A DNA stretch of 13,686 bases from JABMRP01 sp964444795 (GTDB lineage Bacteria; Planctomycetota; Planctomycetia; Pirellulales; Thermoguttaceae), in assembly GCA_964444795.1 (NCBI GenBank), contig CAYUIQ010000234.1, forward strand, positions 1-13,686, written 5' to 3'. The notes beneath the pieces were generated by a model, which worked only from the letters and a program-made list of their open reading frames with translations, had not been told where the DNA came from and searched no databases. The position numbers and the translations under genes are program-made. Of the stretch, positions 5,796 through 13,314 are shown piece by piece (the first letter of the stretch is position 1; every line of letters starts with the position of its first letter).

Positions 5796-8700
5796 ATGAA
5801 AAGTATCCTGCAAAGTTCGGTTGTCGTTTTGGTTTGTGTTCTGTTGGTCGACGCGGCACAAGCGGCGCCGGTGGTCAACGTTGGGCTAGGCGGGAAGTCG
5901 ACCATCGCGTCGCCCCAGAACTGGGGCGGTTCGGCCGCCAATGCGGTCGACGGCAATACCGGCGGGAATTCCTGGGTCCACAGCGCGACCAATACTACAA
6001 ACTTCTGGGAGATCGATCTGGGCGGCACGATCCCGCTGGACAGCTTCACGGTGTATGCGCGTGGCGGCTTGCTGGGACGCATCAACGGCTCGACGATCAG
6101 TTTCCTCGATCACGCCGGGGCCACGGTCGGCAGCCACACGGTGAGCGTCAGTGGGGGGCTGACCGATGGCGACTCCTTCAACGTTCCCCTGTTGACCCGC
6201 ACGGTCCGCATCGACAAAACCGGCGATTACCTGAACTTCATGGAGATCGAGTTATTCGCCGAGAATTTCGCACTCGGTGTGGCGACCAGTCAGTCGTCGT
6301 CGTGGGGCGGCGGCTACTCGGCGACCGGCGTGGAGGCAACGGACGGCAACTTGGGCAACGAAACCCACACGGCCGCGGGCGACGCACTGCCGACCTTGAC
6401 GGTGGACCTTGGGAAGGACGCGTATAGCATCGACTCGATTGTCATCCACAACCGCGACGATTGCTGCGGAGACCGCCTCAGCGATTTGGTCGTGGAGGTG
6501 CTGGACGGCTCCATGGCTGTGGTGCAGTCGGCGGCGATGAATCCCGGCAACGCGTTGGGCAGCCCAGCGACGCTGGGTGTTGATTTCCACGAGTTGTTCG
6601 GCGGTCCGACGACCGGCCAGTTCGTCCGCATCAGCAAGACCGGCGGCACCGGTGGGCTGTACCTCGCGGCGGGCGAAGTGCAGGTGTTTGGCCAGGATAA
6701 CGACAACCCGCCGCCGGTAGCGCTGGCGTTCCAAGAGGCCACGGCCTACCGCTCGCAATCGGGTTTGGAAGTTGGCTTCGCGGTCGACGGGTTGGTAGGC
6801 TCTGGTTTCGGCACAGGCTGGGGTGACAACGCAGGTCCTGACGACAACATCGCCGTGTTCGAGACGACTTCCGACGTCGACGCTGGTGAGCAGACCCTGT
6901 TCACCTTCGATCTGGACCACCAGTCGTTCGGGGGTCACGCCATCGGCAAATTCCGCATCTCGGCGACTACCGCCGACCGCAGCCAGTTTGCCGACGGGCA
7001 GGCCAACAACGGCCAACTGGGCGATGCGTCGATTTGGACACCGGTGCAGGTCCTTGATGCCCAATCGTCTGGCGGATCGTGGTTCGCACTTCAGCCCGAC
7101 GGCAGTCTCCTCGTGACCGGCCCCAACCCGACCAACGACATCTACACCGTCAAGGCGCTGACCGATCTGCAGGGCATCACGGGCATCCGCCTGGAGGCGC
7201 TCCAGGACCCGGCGCTGCCCAGCAGCGGGCCTGGCCGCCCGCCCAACGGCAACTTCGTACTCACCGAGTTCTCGGCGTTGGCCGAGCAGGTCCCCGATGT
7301 GCTGCCGGTCGGATTACAGAACCCCACGGCCGACAAATCGCAGTCGGGCTGGGAGATTGGCAGGGCACTGAGCCCCGATTCGGCTGGCTGGGCCGCTGTC
7401 AACCCAGGCCCCGTGGCCACGCCGCAGACTGCCGCGTTTGAGACGATGGTCGACGCCGGAATAGACGGAGGCACGCTGCTTACGTTTAGTCTGGACCAAT
7501 TCGGGTCCTCGCAACACGGCATCGGCAACTTCCGCCTGGCAGTCACCACGGCCGACCGCAGCCAGTTTGCCGACGGACTGGCCAACGGCGGCGACCTGGG
7601 CGATCCTTCGATCTGGACCGTGTTGCGCCCCATCGACGTGACCTCGTCCGGCGGATCCACCATGACCGTCGAGGCCGACAACTCGGTACTGGCCAGCGGA
7701 GCCAACCCCGGTTCGGACCTCTACACGGTCCGGGCAGTCACCGACCTGACCGGTATCACCGGCGTTCGGCTGGAAACGCTGGGCAATCCGCCCGGACGCT
7801 ATCCGGGAAGCAACGGCAACTACATTCTAAGCCATTTCACGTTGGACCAGACCGATCTTTCTCAGCCGGTATCCGTGGGGCTGCAAACGGCCACCGCCGA
7901 CAAATCGCAGGCTGGCTGGGAGATCGGCAAGGCACAGACCCCCGACTCGGCCGGCTGGGCCGCCATTGCCACTGGCGATCCCGTGGCCACGCCGCAGACC
8001 GCGGCCTTCGAGACGATGGGCGACATCGGCTTCGATGGCGGTACCACGCTCACCTTCAATCTGGACCAATTCGGGTCCTCGCAACACGCCATCGGCAAGT
8101 TCCGCATTGCGGTCACCACGGCCGACCGCGATCAGTTCGCCGACGGGCTGGCCAACGGCGGCGACCTGGGCGACCCGGCGATCTGGACGGAGTTGATTCC
8201 CCTGAGCATGATGTCCTCGGGCAACGCGACGGTCGCGATCGGCCTGGACAATACCGTTACGCTCAGCGGTGCCAACCCCACCTCCGACACATACACGTTC
8301 ACCGCCAACACGCCTTTGACCGGCATCACCGGCGTTCGGCTGGAGACCCTTGGCAATCCGCCGGGACGCTATACGGGAGGCAATGGCAACTATATCCTCT
8401 CGCACTTCACCGCCACGGAATCCCCGCTTGGCACCGAGCCGGTGAACGTAGCCCAGTCGGCGGGCGTTACCGTGGTGGGCGTTTCCAGCTATAACTCACC
8501 GCAGTTGATCAACGACGGTGTGCTCACTGATGACGTGACCACGGCCGCCTTCACGATGCCCATCGCGCCTCCCACCCCACCGCAAGGCCTTGGTTACGAC
8601 CTGGGCGGGCACGCGAACCTCGATTCGGTTCGCATTTACCAGCATTCGGCAGTCGGCGGCAGCGGTGGTCGGCGGCGGCTGGAGTCGCTCACCGTCCACA

Positions 8701-9410
8701 CCTCGCAGGGGCCGGTCACCTTCAGCGGACTGCCCGATCAGGACGTCATCGATTTGGATCTCAGCGGGATCAACACCTCGTACGTGTTCGTCCAGCCGGG
8801 CGACCAGTACCCGGGCAGCGACCCGCGGTTGGGACTTCGAGAAATCCAGGTGTTTACCCGTGACATGGGCATCGAGGCCTGGGAGAACCTCGCCCTGGGC
8901 ACCGCCGTGAGGCTGGAAGGGAGCGGCTGGAACGCCGGCGCGGGCAGCCCGGAAATGATCACCGACGGCGCCATGGCCTGGGGGCCCGATCACGGCAACT
9001 ACAGCACGGGCGTGTTCAACAACCAGATCCAAAACGGAGCCGTCGTGCTTGACTTGGGCGACTCGATGGAACTGAGCACGCTGGGAATCGTGCAGCAAAC
9101 CTACGGCGGCGGTGGGGCACGGCGGATGATCGAAGACGTGCTGCTGGAATTCTCCAACGACGACTTCGCCACGGTCCACGCCACGCGAGACATCACGCTG
9201 GCCGACGGGGTCGTCTATCAGCAGATCGGTTTCACGACCGCGATAGGTCAATACGTCCGCTTTAGCCCGCTCACCCAGTACGGCACCGGCTCGGACGCCA
9301 ACATCGGCATCGTGGAACTGCAACTGTTCCACGTTCCCGAGCCGTCGACGATGATCTTGGCCGCTCTGGGCCTGATCGGGCTGGTCTTCTTCGCCCGGCG
9401 CCGCCGGTAG
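5796..9410 (+). CDS. Secreted PEP-CTERM protein with discoidin/F-type-lectin-like modules and three long repeats
   Basis: The 1204-residue product starts at the ATG at 5796, which gives a signal peptide (MKSILQSSVVVLVCVLLVDA, cleavage near AQA-A at about 21-23). An in-frame start at 5694 would bury it. AGGT at 5786-5789 is a weak RBS. Residues 23-170 and 171-300 are galactose-binding-like (F5/8C-type) beta modules. The second has RDDCCGDR (220-227), with H191 upstream, the pattern of F-type fucose lectins. Three repeats follow at about 307-503, 504-692 and 693-881, each with xADxSQxGxE, FRIAVTTADRxQFADG, LGDPxIWT and LTGITGVRLE. Two more discoidin-like modules run 882-1027 and 1028-1178. The tail is VPEPSTMILAALGLIGLVFF plus ARRRR, a PEP-CTERM sorting signal. 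By family knowledge it is exported by Sec, processed by an exosortase at the inner membrane and released to the surface or extracellular matrix. A glycan-binding or matrix role is inference. It is monocistronic, with a hairpin 22 bases after the stop. Confidence 0.88.
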   Translation: MKSILQSSVVVLVCVLLVDAAQAAPVVNVGLGGKSTIASPQNWGGSAANAVDGNTGGNSWVHSATNTTNFWEIDLGGTIPLDSFTVYARGGLLGRINGSTISFLDHAGATVGSHTVSVSGGLTDGDSFNVPLLTRTVRIDKTGDYLNFMEIELFAENFALGVATSQSSSWGGGYSATGVEATDGNLGNETHTAAGDALPTLTVDLGKDAYSIDSIVIHNRDDCCGDRLSDLVVEVLDGSMAVVQSAAMNPGNALGSPATLGVDFHELFGGPTTGQFVRISKTGGTGGLYLAAGEVQVFGQDNDNPPPVALAFQEATAYRSQSGLEVGFAVDGLVGSGFGTGWGDNAGPDDNIAVFETTSDVDAGEQTLFTFDLDHQSFGGHAIGKFRISATTADRSQFADGQANNGQLGDASIWTPVQVLDAQSSGGSWFALQPDGSLLVTGPNPTNDIYTVKALTDLQGITGIRLEALQDPALPSSGPGRPPNGNFVLTEFSALAEQVPDVLPVGLQNPTADKSQSGWEIGRALSPDSAGWAAVNPGPVATPQTAAFETMVDAGIDGGTLLTFSLDQFGSSQHGIGNFRLAVTTADRSQFADGLANGGDLGDPSIWTVLRPIDVTSSGGSTMTVEADNSVLASGANPGSDLYTVRAVTDLTGITGVRLETLGNPPGRYPGSNGNYILSHFTLDQTDLSQPVSVGLQTATADKSQAGWEIGKAQTPDSAGWAAIATGDPVATPQTAAFETMGDIGFDGGTTLTFNLDQFGSSQHAIGKFRIAVTTADRDQFADGLANGGDLGDPAIWTELIPLSMMSSGNATVAIGLDNTVTLSGANPTSDTYTFTANTPLTGITGVRLETLGNPPGRYTGGNGNYILSHFTATESPLGTEPVNVAQSAGVTVVGVSSYNSPQLINDGVLTDDVTTAAFTMPIAPPTPPQGLGYDLGGHANLDSVRIYQHSAVGGSGGRRRLESLTVHTSQGPVTFSGLPDQDVIDLDLSGINTSYVFVQPGDQYPGSDPRLGLREIQVFTRDMGIEAWENLALGTAVRLEGSGWNAGAGSPEMITDGAMAWGPDHGNYSTGVFNNQIQNGAVVLDLGDSMELSTLGIVQQTYGGGGARRMIEDVLLEFSNDDFATVHATRDITLADGVVYQQIGFTTAIGQYVRFSPLTQYGTGSDANIGIVELQLFHVPEPSTMILAALGLIGLVFFARRRR
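6717..8437 (+). repeat. Three in-frame coding repeats of about 190 codons inside the PEP-CTERM gene
   Basis: Copy 1 runs about 6717-7300, copy 2 about 7308-7874 and copy 3 about 7875-8437. Copies 2 and 3 are offset by exactly 567 bases (189 codons) and share long identical DNA runs, for example around GACCAATTCGGGTCCTCGCA (about 7495 and 8063) and GCCAACGGCGGCGACCTGGG (about 7581 and 8151). Copy 1 is clearly related in protein sequence but more diverged and carries an insertion (ALQDPALPSSGPGRPPNGNF). This indicates an old duplication followed by a more recent tandem duplication or gene conversion. Confidence 0.85.
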
Positions 9411-9432
9411 CGGGTGACCTCGCCCGTTTCAC

Positions 9433-9452
9433 CCCCGGACCAACGTCCGGGG
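9433..9452 (+). terminator. GC-rich hairpin after the PEP-CTERM stop codon
   Basis: CCCCGGAC-CAAC-GTCCGGGG is a perfect 8-bp stem with a 4-base loop, 22 bases after the TAG stop. It is followed by CTTGCC, not a T-run, so it is either a T-less terminator or a 3'-end stabilising hairpin. Confidence 0.45.
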
Positions 9453-9464
9453 CTTGCCGAAGGT

Positions 9465-9538
9465 GGGTGCCATGGGCGGCTTGCCCGCCCTTGCTGGACT
9501 CCCGGAAAACAAGGGCAGACAAGCTGCCCATGGCACCC
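9465..9538. repeat. Long imperfect palindrome, REP/MITE-like
   Basis: The left arm at 9465-9492 (GGGTGCCATGGGC...CCCTT) and the right arm at 9511-9538 (AAGGG...GCCCATGGCACCC) are 28 bases each, pair in inverted orientation with three mismatches, and enclose an 18-base spacer. The outer 13 bases of each arm pair perfectly. All mismatches are of the G-T or C-A kind, so on one strand the RNA would keep pairing through wobble. The core TGCCATGGGCGGCTTGCCC resembles widely repeated intergenic palindromes I associate with planctomycetes; copy number cannot be tested here. Confidence 0.6.
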
Positions 9539-9704
9539 GCATCCCCCGTCATGACGTTCCGGTTACGCCGGTTACGTCGATCTTCACGTCACGTTGTGCG
9601 GGCTCGGCGAGATCGTCTCCAGCGACCTCTCGGAGTGTGGCGAAGATACGAATAATGCGGGGGCCAACTCGCTTATTGGCTGTCAGGAGTTGCCGGAGGA
9701 TACC

Positions 9705-12212
9705 GTGGCTGGTGGCGAAAACAACGGCCGAGAGGGGCTCGGCGATGCCCGCGAGAAATTGCAGTTGAGGCGTTATGCGCGCGTGTTGGCGGTCCTCTGG
9801 ACACTGGTGGCGGGCGGGTCGCTCGGCTGGAACATCCTTCGCGAGACGCAGGGCGTGAGGACCATTGCGGCGGCCGAAGCACGCGGCCATTTCCAGAAGG
9901 ATCAGGATCTGCGTTCTTGGGCGACGTCGCACGGGGGCGTCTACGTACCGATCGACGAGCAGACGCCCCCCAGTTCGTATCTCGCCCATCTGCCGGATCG
10001 CGATATCACAACGCCCTCGGGCAAGCGACTAACCCTGATGAATCCGGCCCACTTGATCCGGCAAATGAACGAGCAGCATCCCCCTTTGCACCGGGATAGG
10101 GCCCACGTCACGAGTCTCAAACCGTTGCGGTCCGAGAATGGGCCCGGCGACTGGGAACGCCAGGCACTGGAGGCTTTCGAGCAGGGCGATCCGGAATGGT
10201 CCGAACTTACCACACTCGACGGCCAACCGTACCTTCGCCTGATGCAGCCCATGTTGACCCAGCGGAATTGTCTCAAGTGCCACGGCGATCAAGGCTATCA
10301 GGTGGGCGACGTGCATGGCGGCGTGAGTGTTTCGGTTCCCATGGCGCCGCTGGAGGCCGTGGCAAGGAAGAATAACCTGACGCAAGCCGCGGGACACACG
10401 GTGCTCTGGCTGCTGGGACTTCTGGGGATCGCCGTCGCCTCGCGACGCATCTCGCGAGGGATCGCCGACCGCAAACGGGCCGAAGAGAAGACCGCCGTCG
10501 AGCGGCAACGACTCGAAGACGTCGCCAAGTCGGCAAGGTGTGGCCTGCTGTTGTTCGACCGTCACTCCCGCATCATCTATGCCAACCCTCTGATCCGAGA
10601 ATGGCTCGGTGCCGGCGACCAAATCATCGGCTCGGAATGCTGCGAATACTTTCGATTCGAGAATCCCGACACCGAGTGTCTCGCCCTGAAGACGATACGA
10701 ACGGGAGAAGCGGCCACGGGTGAATTCTCGATGGTCATGCCCGACGGGCGGAAGCGGCCCTTCCTGATCGCCACCTCGCCGATCACCGACTCCCAGGGCC
10801 GCGTCCAGCAAGTCACCGAAGTCGTCGTCGACATCACCGACCGTAAACGCATGGAAAGCGAACTGAAGGCTCATCGCGAACGGCTGGAAGAACTCGTTCG
10901 GCAGCGGACGGCGAAGCTCCGCCGTGCGAACGAGAATCTTCAGACGGAAGTGGCGGATCGCCGGCGGGCGGAAAACGTCATACGGCGGCAGCACGAGTTG
11001 AGTACGGCGCTTTCGGCGACGCACGATCTCGACCAGGGGCTGCAATTGTGCCTCGAAACGGCGCTCGGGGCCTCGGAGATGGATTGCGGCGGAATCTATC
11101 TCGTCGACGAGAAGTCCGGCGCCGTGAAACTTGCAGTCCACCGGGGGCTGTCGCCCGAGTTCGTCCAGGCCATCTCGCATTACAAAGCCGGTTCCGGCAA
11201 TGCGCGGCTGATCGCCGCGGGAAAACCGGTTTACAATCACCACACGAAGCTCGGCGTGCCACTGGAGGGCCCCAGGACCGGCGAAGGCCTGCACGCCGCA
11301 GCCGTCCTGCCGATGCTGCACAAGGGACAAGCGATCGGTTGCCTGAACGTAGCCTCGCGAAGCGCCGACGACGTCCCGATTTTCGCCCGTCAGACGCTGG
11401 AAATGATCGCCGGGCAGATCGGCAGCGCCATTGCCCGATTGCGAGCGGAGCAGGCGCTGCGCGAAAGCGAGAGGCAGCGGACGGCGGTCGAGAAACTGGC
11501 CGCCACCGGTCGGATGGCCGCCCGTGTGGCCCACGAGATCAACAACCCGCTGGCCGGGATCAAGAACGGCTTTTGCATCGTCCGAGAGAGTGTCGGCCGG
11601 GAGAATCGCTCGCACAAATTTCTCGCGCGGATCGAAAAGGAGATCGATCGCGTGGCCGGGATCGTTCGGCACATGCTCGATCTGCACCGCCCGGCGGTGG
11701 AGATCCCCACGAGAGTCGACGTGGCCAAAGTCCTCGACGACCTGCTGGCGATGCTCGAGCCGGCCTGTCGGGAGCACGCCGTTTCGATCCAGTGGCATCC
11801 GTCACGGAGCCCGGTGGTCACGGGCTTGCCGGAGAACACGCTCCGCCAAGTACTCTACAATCTCCTCCTCAATGCCATCGAAGCCTCTCCTCCCAACGAG
11901 AAGATTGAGATTGCCGTAACGGTGACGGAATGCGAGCTTGAACTTCGCGTGATTGATCGGGGGGCCGGTATCCCAGAGGAGGTGCGATCAGTCGTCTTCG
12001 AGCCTTTCTTTACGACGAAGGCATCCGGCACCACAGGGGGGGCTGGGCTGGGGTTGTCGATTTCCAAGGGACTGGCCGAAGCCGCCGGCGGATCCTTGCG
12101 TTTCGAATCCGCACACGGCAAAGGTTGTGAATTCCACTTCCGTTTGCCGATAACATCTCTTGAGCCAATCGCGCCCCGCCAGGAGAAAGAATCCGATGCC
12201 CAGTGCCGGTAG
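9705..12212 (+). CDS. Membrane histidine kinase with haem-type (CxxCH) periplasmic sensor, PAS and GAF domains
   Basis: The 835-residue sensor kinase starts at GTG 9705, five bases after a GGAGG-type RBS (9695-9700), rather than at an upstream TTG at 9594 without an RBS. Order: TM1 (about 26-46, VLAVLWTLVAGGSLGW); periplasmic domain (63-218) resembling DUF3365/Tll0287-like sensors, with RSWATSHGGVYVP, MNPAHLIRQMNE and CLKCH (C189, C192, H193), a c-type haem attachment motif; TM2 (230-247); PAS (268-378) with clustered cysteines (GSECCEY...DTEC); coiled coil (381-428); GAF (430-578); HisKA with phospho-acceptor H610 in AHEINNPLAG; HATPase with NLLLNAIEA, DRGAGIP, FEPFFTTK and GGAGLGLS. All kinase boxes are intact. 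It should sense a redox, gas or small-molecule signal outside and autophosphorylate H610, then pass phosphate to the regulator whose gene overlaps its 3' end. Haem binding is inferred from the motif; the ligand is unknown. Confidence 0.88.
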   Translation: MAGGENNGREGLGDAREKLQLRRYARVLAVLWTLVAGGSLGWNILRETQGVRTIAAAEARGHFQKDQDLRSWATSHGGVYVPIDEQTPPSSYLAHLPDRDITTPSGKRLTLMNPAHLIRQMNEQHPPLHRDRAHVTSLKPLRSENGPGDWERQALEAFEQGDPEWSELTTLDGQPYLRLMQPMLTQRNCLKCHGDQGYQVGDVHGGVSVSVPMAPLEAVARKNNLTQAAGHTVLWLLGLLGIAVASRRISRGIADRKRAEEKTAVERQRLEDVAKSARCGLLLFDRHSRIIYANPLIREWLGAGDQIIGSECCEYFRFENPDTECLALKTIRTGEAATGEFSMVMPDGRKRPFLIATSPITDSQGRVQQVTEVVVDITDRKRMESELKAHRERLEELVRQRTAKLRRANENLQTEVADRRRAENVIRRQHELSTALSATHDLDQGLQLCLETALGASEMDCGGIYLVDEKSGAVKLAVHRGLSPEFVQAISHYKAGSGNARLIAAGKPVYNHHTKLGVPLEGPRTGEGLHAAAVLPMLHKGQAIGCLNVASRSADDVPIFARQTLEMIAGQIGSAIARLRAEQALRESERQRTAVEKLAATGRMAARVAHEINNPLAGIKNGFCIVRESVGRENRSHKFLARIEKEIDRVAGIVRHMLDLHRPAVEIPTRVDVAKVLDDLLAMLEPACREHAVSIQWHPSRSPVVTGLPENTLRQVLYNLLLNAIEASPPNEKIEIAVTVTECELELRVIDRGAGIPEEVRSVVFEPFFTTKASGTTGGAGLGLSISKGLAEAAGGSLRFESAHGKGCEFHFRLPITSLEPIAPRQEKESDAQCR

Positions 12213-12957
12213 AATCCTGATCGCCGACGACGAACCGATGTTTCTGGAAACCACGGCCGAACTGTTGGGGTATCGAGACTACCAGTGCGACTGCGCGCAG
12301 GATGCGGCCGAAGCAGCCGACCTGTTGTCGCGCAACCGCTACGATCTGCTGATTTCCGACATCCGTATGCCGGGCAACCCCCGCCTGGAGTTGATCCGAG
12401 TGCTCCACGAGATTGCCCCGGGGATGCCGACGATCCTGGTGACCGGCAACCCGTCGGTCGATACGGCCGTCGATGCGATCGGATTACCCGTGCTGGCCTA
12501 CATGCTCAAGCCGGTCGACTTCGACGAATTGCTGGGCCGGGTCGATCAGTGCATGAGGAAATCGAGAGTCGCACACCGGGCTCGCGATGCCAAGGCCGGG
12601 TTGGCCCGGTGGCGCCGGGACCTCACCGAAACGGCCGCCCTGATCCACGAGGTGGACGACCCGGACTCTCCCGCGTCACTCGACGCCTTCGTTACCCTGG
12701 GCCTGAAGAACGTCGCCGACGTGCTCCAGAGTTTCAGCCGCCTTGCCGAAGACCAGCCGGCCGGTCATTCCCCACGCGACACTTGGTCGCGGATCGCCTC
12801 CGCCCAATTGGACGCCGCCCACGACGCGCTGATCGAAACCATCGAAGTGCTCAAGCGGACCAAGGATCTCTTCAAATCGAAGCAACTGGCTCGCTTGCGC
12901 CACAAGATCGAATCGCTGATCGACAACTGGCCGAAACGCCCCAGCGATCTCCCGTAA
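12196..12957 (+). CDS. Response regulator with receiver domain and unclassified helical C-terminus
   Basis: This 253-residue protein is the probable phosphate acceptor of the upstream histidine kinase. The ATG at 12196 is preceded by AGGAG at 12181-12185 and overlaps the kinase gene by 17 bases, suggesting translational coupling; a TTG at 12160 in the same frame is less likely. The receiver (about 5-122) has D11-D12, phospho-acceptor D55 in LLISDIRMPG, T83 in LVTGNPS and K105 in YMLKPVDF, so the active site is complete. Residues about 128-253 are mostly charged helix (LARWRRDLTETAALIHEV, VADVLQSFSRLAED, LIETIEVLKRTKDLFKSKQL). I recognise no HTH, GGDEF, EAL, HD-GYP or AAA domain there. It may act by protein-protein contact or serve as a phosphotransfer hub. 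Stop TAA at 12957. Confidence 0.88.
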   Translation: MPSAGRILIADDEPMFLETTAELLGYRDYQCDCAQDAAEAADLLSRNRYDLLISDIRMPGNPRLELIRVLHEIAPGMPTILVTGNPSVDTAVDAIGLPVLAYMLKPVDFDELLGRVDQCMRKSRVAHRARDAKAGLARWRRDLTETAALIHEVDDPDSPASLDAFVTLGLKNVADVLQSFSRLAEDQPAGHSPRDTWSRIASAQLDAAHDALIETIEVLKRTKDLFKSKQLARLRHKIESLIDNWPKRPSDLP

Positions 12958-13119
12958 GTCAACCGGGGCGAGTCGGTTATTTTCGTTGTCGCCCCGCCGT
13001 CTTGTGTGGAAAACCACACCCGAGTGTCCGTGGACCGAACCACCTCCCCCTGTTCCGGGTGCCCTCCAACGGGGGATTTTGACGGTTTCTCTCGCTTTTT
13101 CCCCCGCGCTCCTTTCGAG
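12958..13119. other. Hairpin-rich intergenic sequence after the response regulator
   Basis: No gene is supported here. Visible structures are CGGGGCGA...TCGCCCCG (12964-12971 with 12989-12996, 8 bp, 17-base loop), six bases after the stop and possibly the operon's 3' hairpin, though without a T-run, and GTGTGG-AAAA-CCACAC (13004-13019, perfect 6 bp). A TTGACG at 13079-13084 could be a -35 but has no matching -10 at 16-18 bases. The opposite strand carries a long open frame (13575 to 12676) that runs across genes and shows no family features. Confidence 0.5.
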
Positions 13120-13255
13120 GGGACCTATACACCTGTGTAAGGGCGTCGCACGCAAGGTGCCACGCGGGTCTTGGTGGGCGGACGAAAGGTCCGCTAATTG
13201 AGGCACATCCAAATCGCGTTTTTCCCAAACGCGATCCGGGTGTGCCTCTTTTTTT
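13120..13255 (+). ncRNA. Candidate structured RNA leader or small RNA of unknown class
   Basis: Consecutive helices suggest a folded transcript. P1 pairs GGGACC (13120-13125) with GGTCTT (13167-13172, two G-U pairs). Inside it lie hairpin H1 (TACA-CCTG-TGTA, 13128-13139) and hairpin H2 (GCGT-c-GCAC-GCAAG-GTGC-c-ACGC, 13143-13165), making a three-way junction. H3 (GCGGAC-GAAAG-GTCCGC, 13178-13194, perfect 6 bp) follows, then the terminator at 13200-13255. The arrangement, aptamer-like fold then terminator then RBS and gene, is that of an attenuating leader upstream of the PAS-domain gene, but it could equally be a free-standing small RNA. It does not match the riboswitch consensus sequences I know. 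Purely structural inference. Confidence 0.35.
13200..13255 (+). terminator. Strong two-tier intrinsic terminator
   Basis: GAGGCACATCC (13200-13210) pairs with GGGTGTGCCTC (13238-13248) over 11 bp. After a 2x2 internal loop, ATCGCGTTT (13213-13221) pairs with AAACGCGAT (13227-13235) over 9 bp around a TTCCC loop. Seven Ts follow (13249-13255). It ends 59 bases before the ATG of the next gene, so it either ends upstream transcription or acts as the expression platform of a leader. It is one of the longest hairpins in the window. Confidence 0.85.
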
Positions 13256-13314
13256 GCGCTGGCCGCCCACGAGCATACGGAACTTCGAGAACTAGATTTT
13301 CCAGGAGGATTCTT

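Noticed and set aside
6252..9332. Long minus-strand frames under the PEP-CTERM gene
   Set aside because: They are antisense shadows: His/Arg/Val-rich, repeating with the 567-base coding repeats, without RBS or motifs.
5796..12957. UGA-encoded selenocysteine in the genes near selC
   Set aside because: The PEP-CTERM and histidine-kinase genes end in TAG and the regulator in TAA; no in-frame TGA interrupts a recognisable domain here.
13146..13161. Sigma-54 promoter (TCGCACGCAAGGTGCC)
   Set aside because: The -24 GG and the -12 T are not conserved, and the match falls inside a self-complementary hairpin that explains it better.
13120..13200. Cyclic-di-GMP (GEMM) riboswitch upstream of the PAS/chemotaxis-type gene
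   Set aside because: GCACGCAAGG and a GAAA-loop hairpin are suggestive, but the conserved GACGCAAAGCC-type core and the helix order do not fit.
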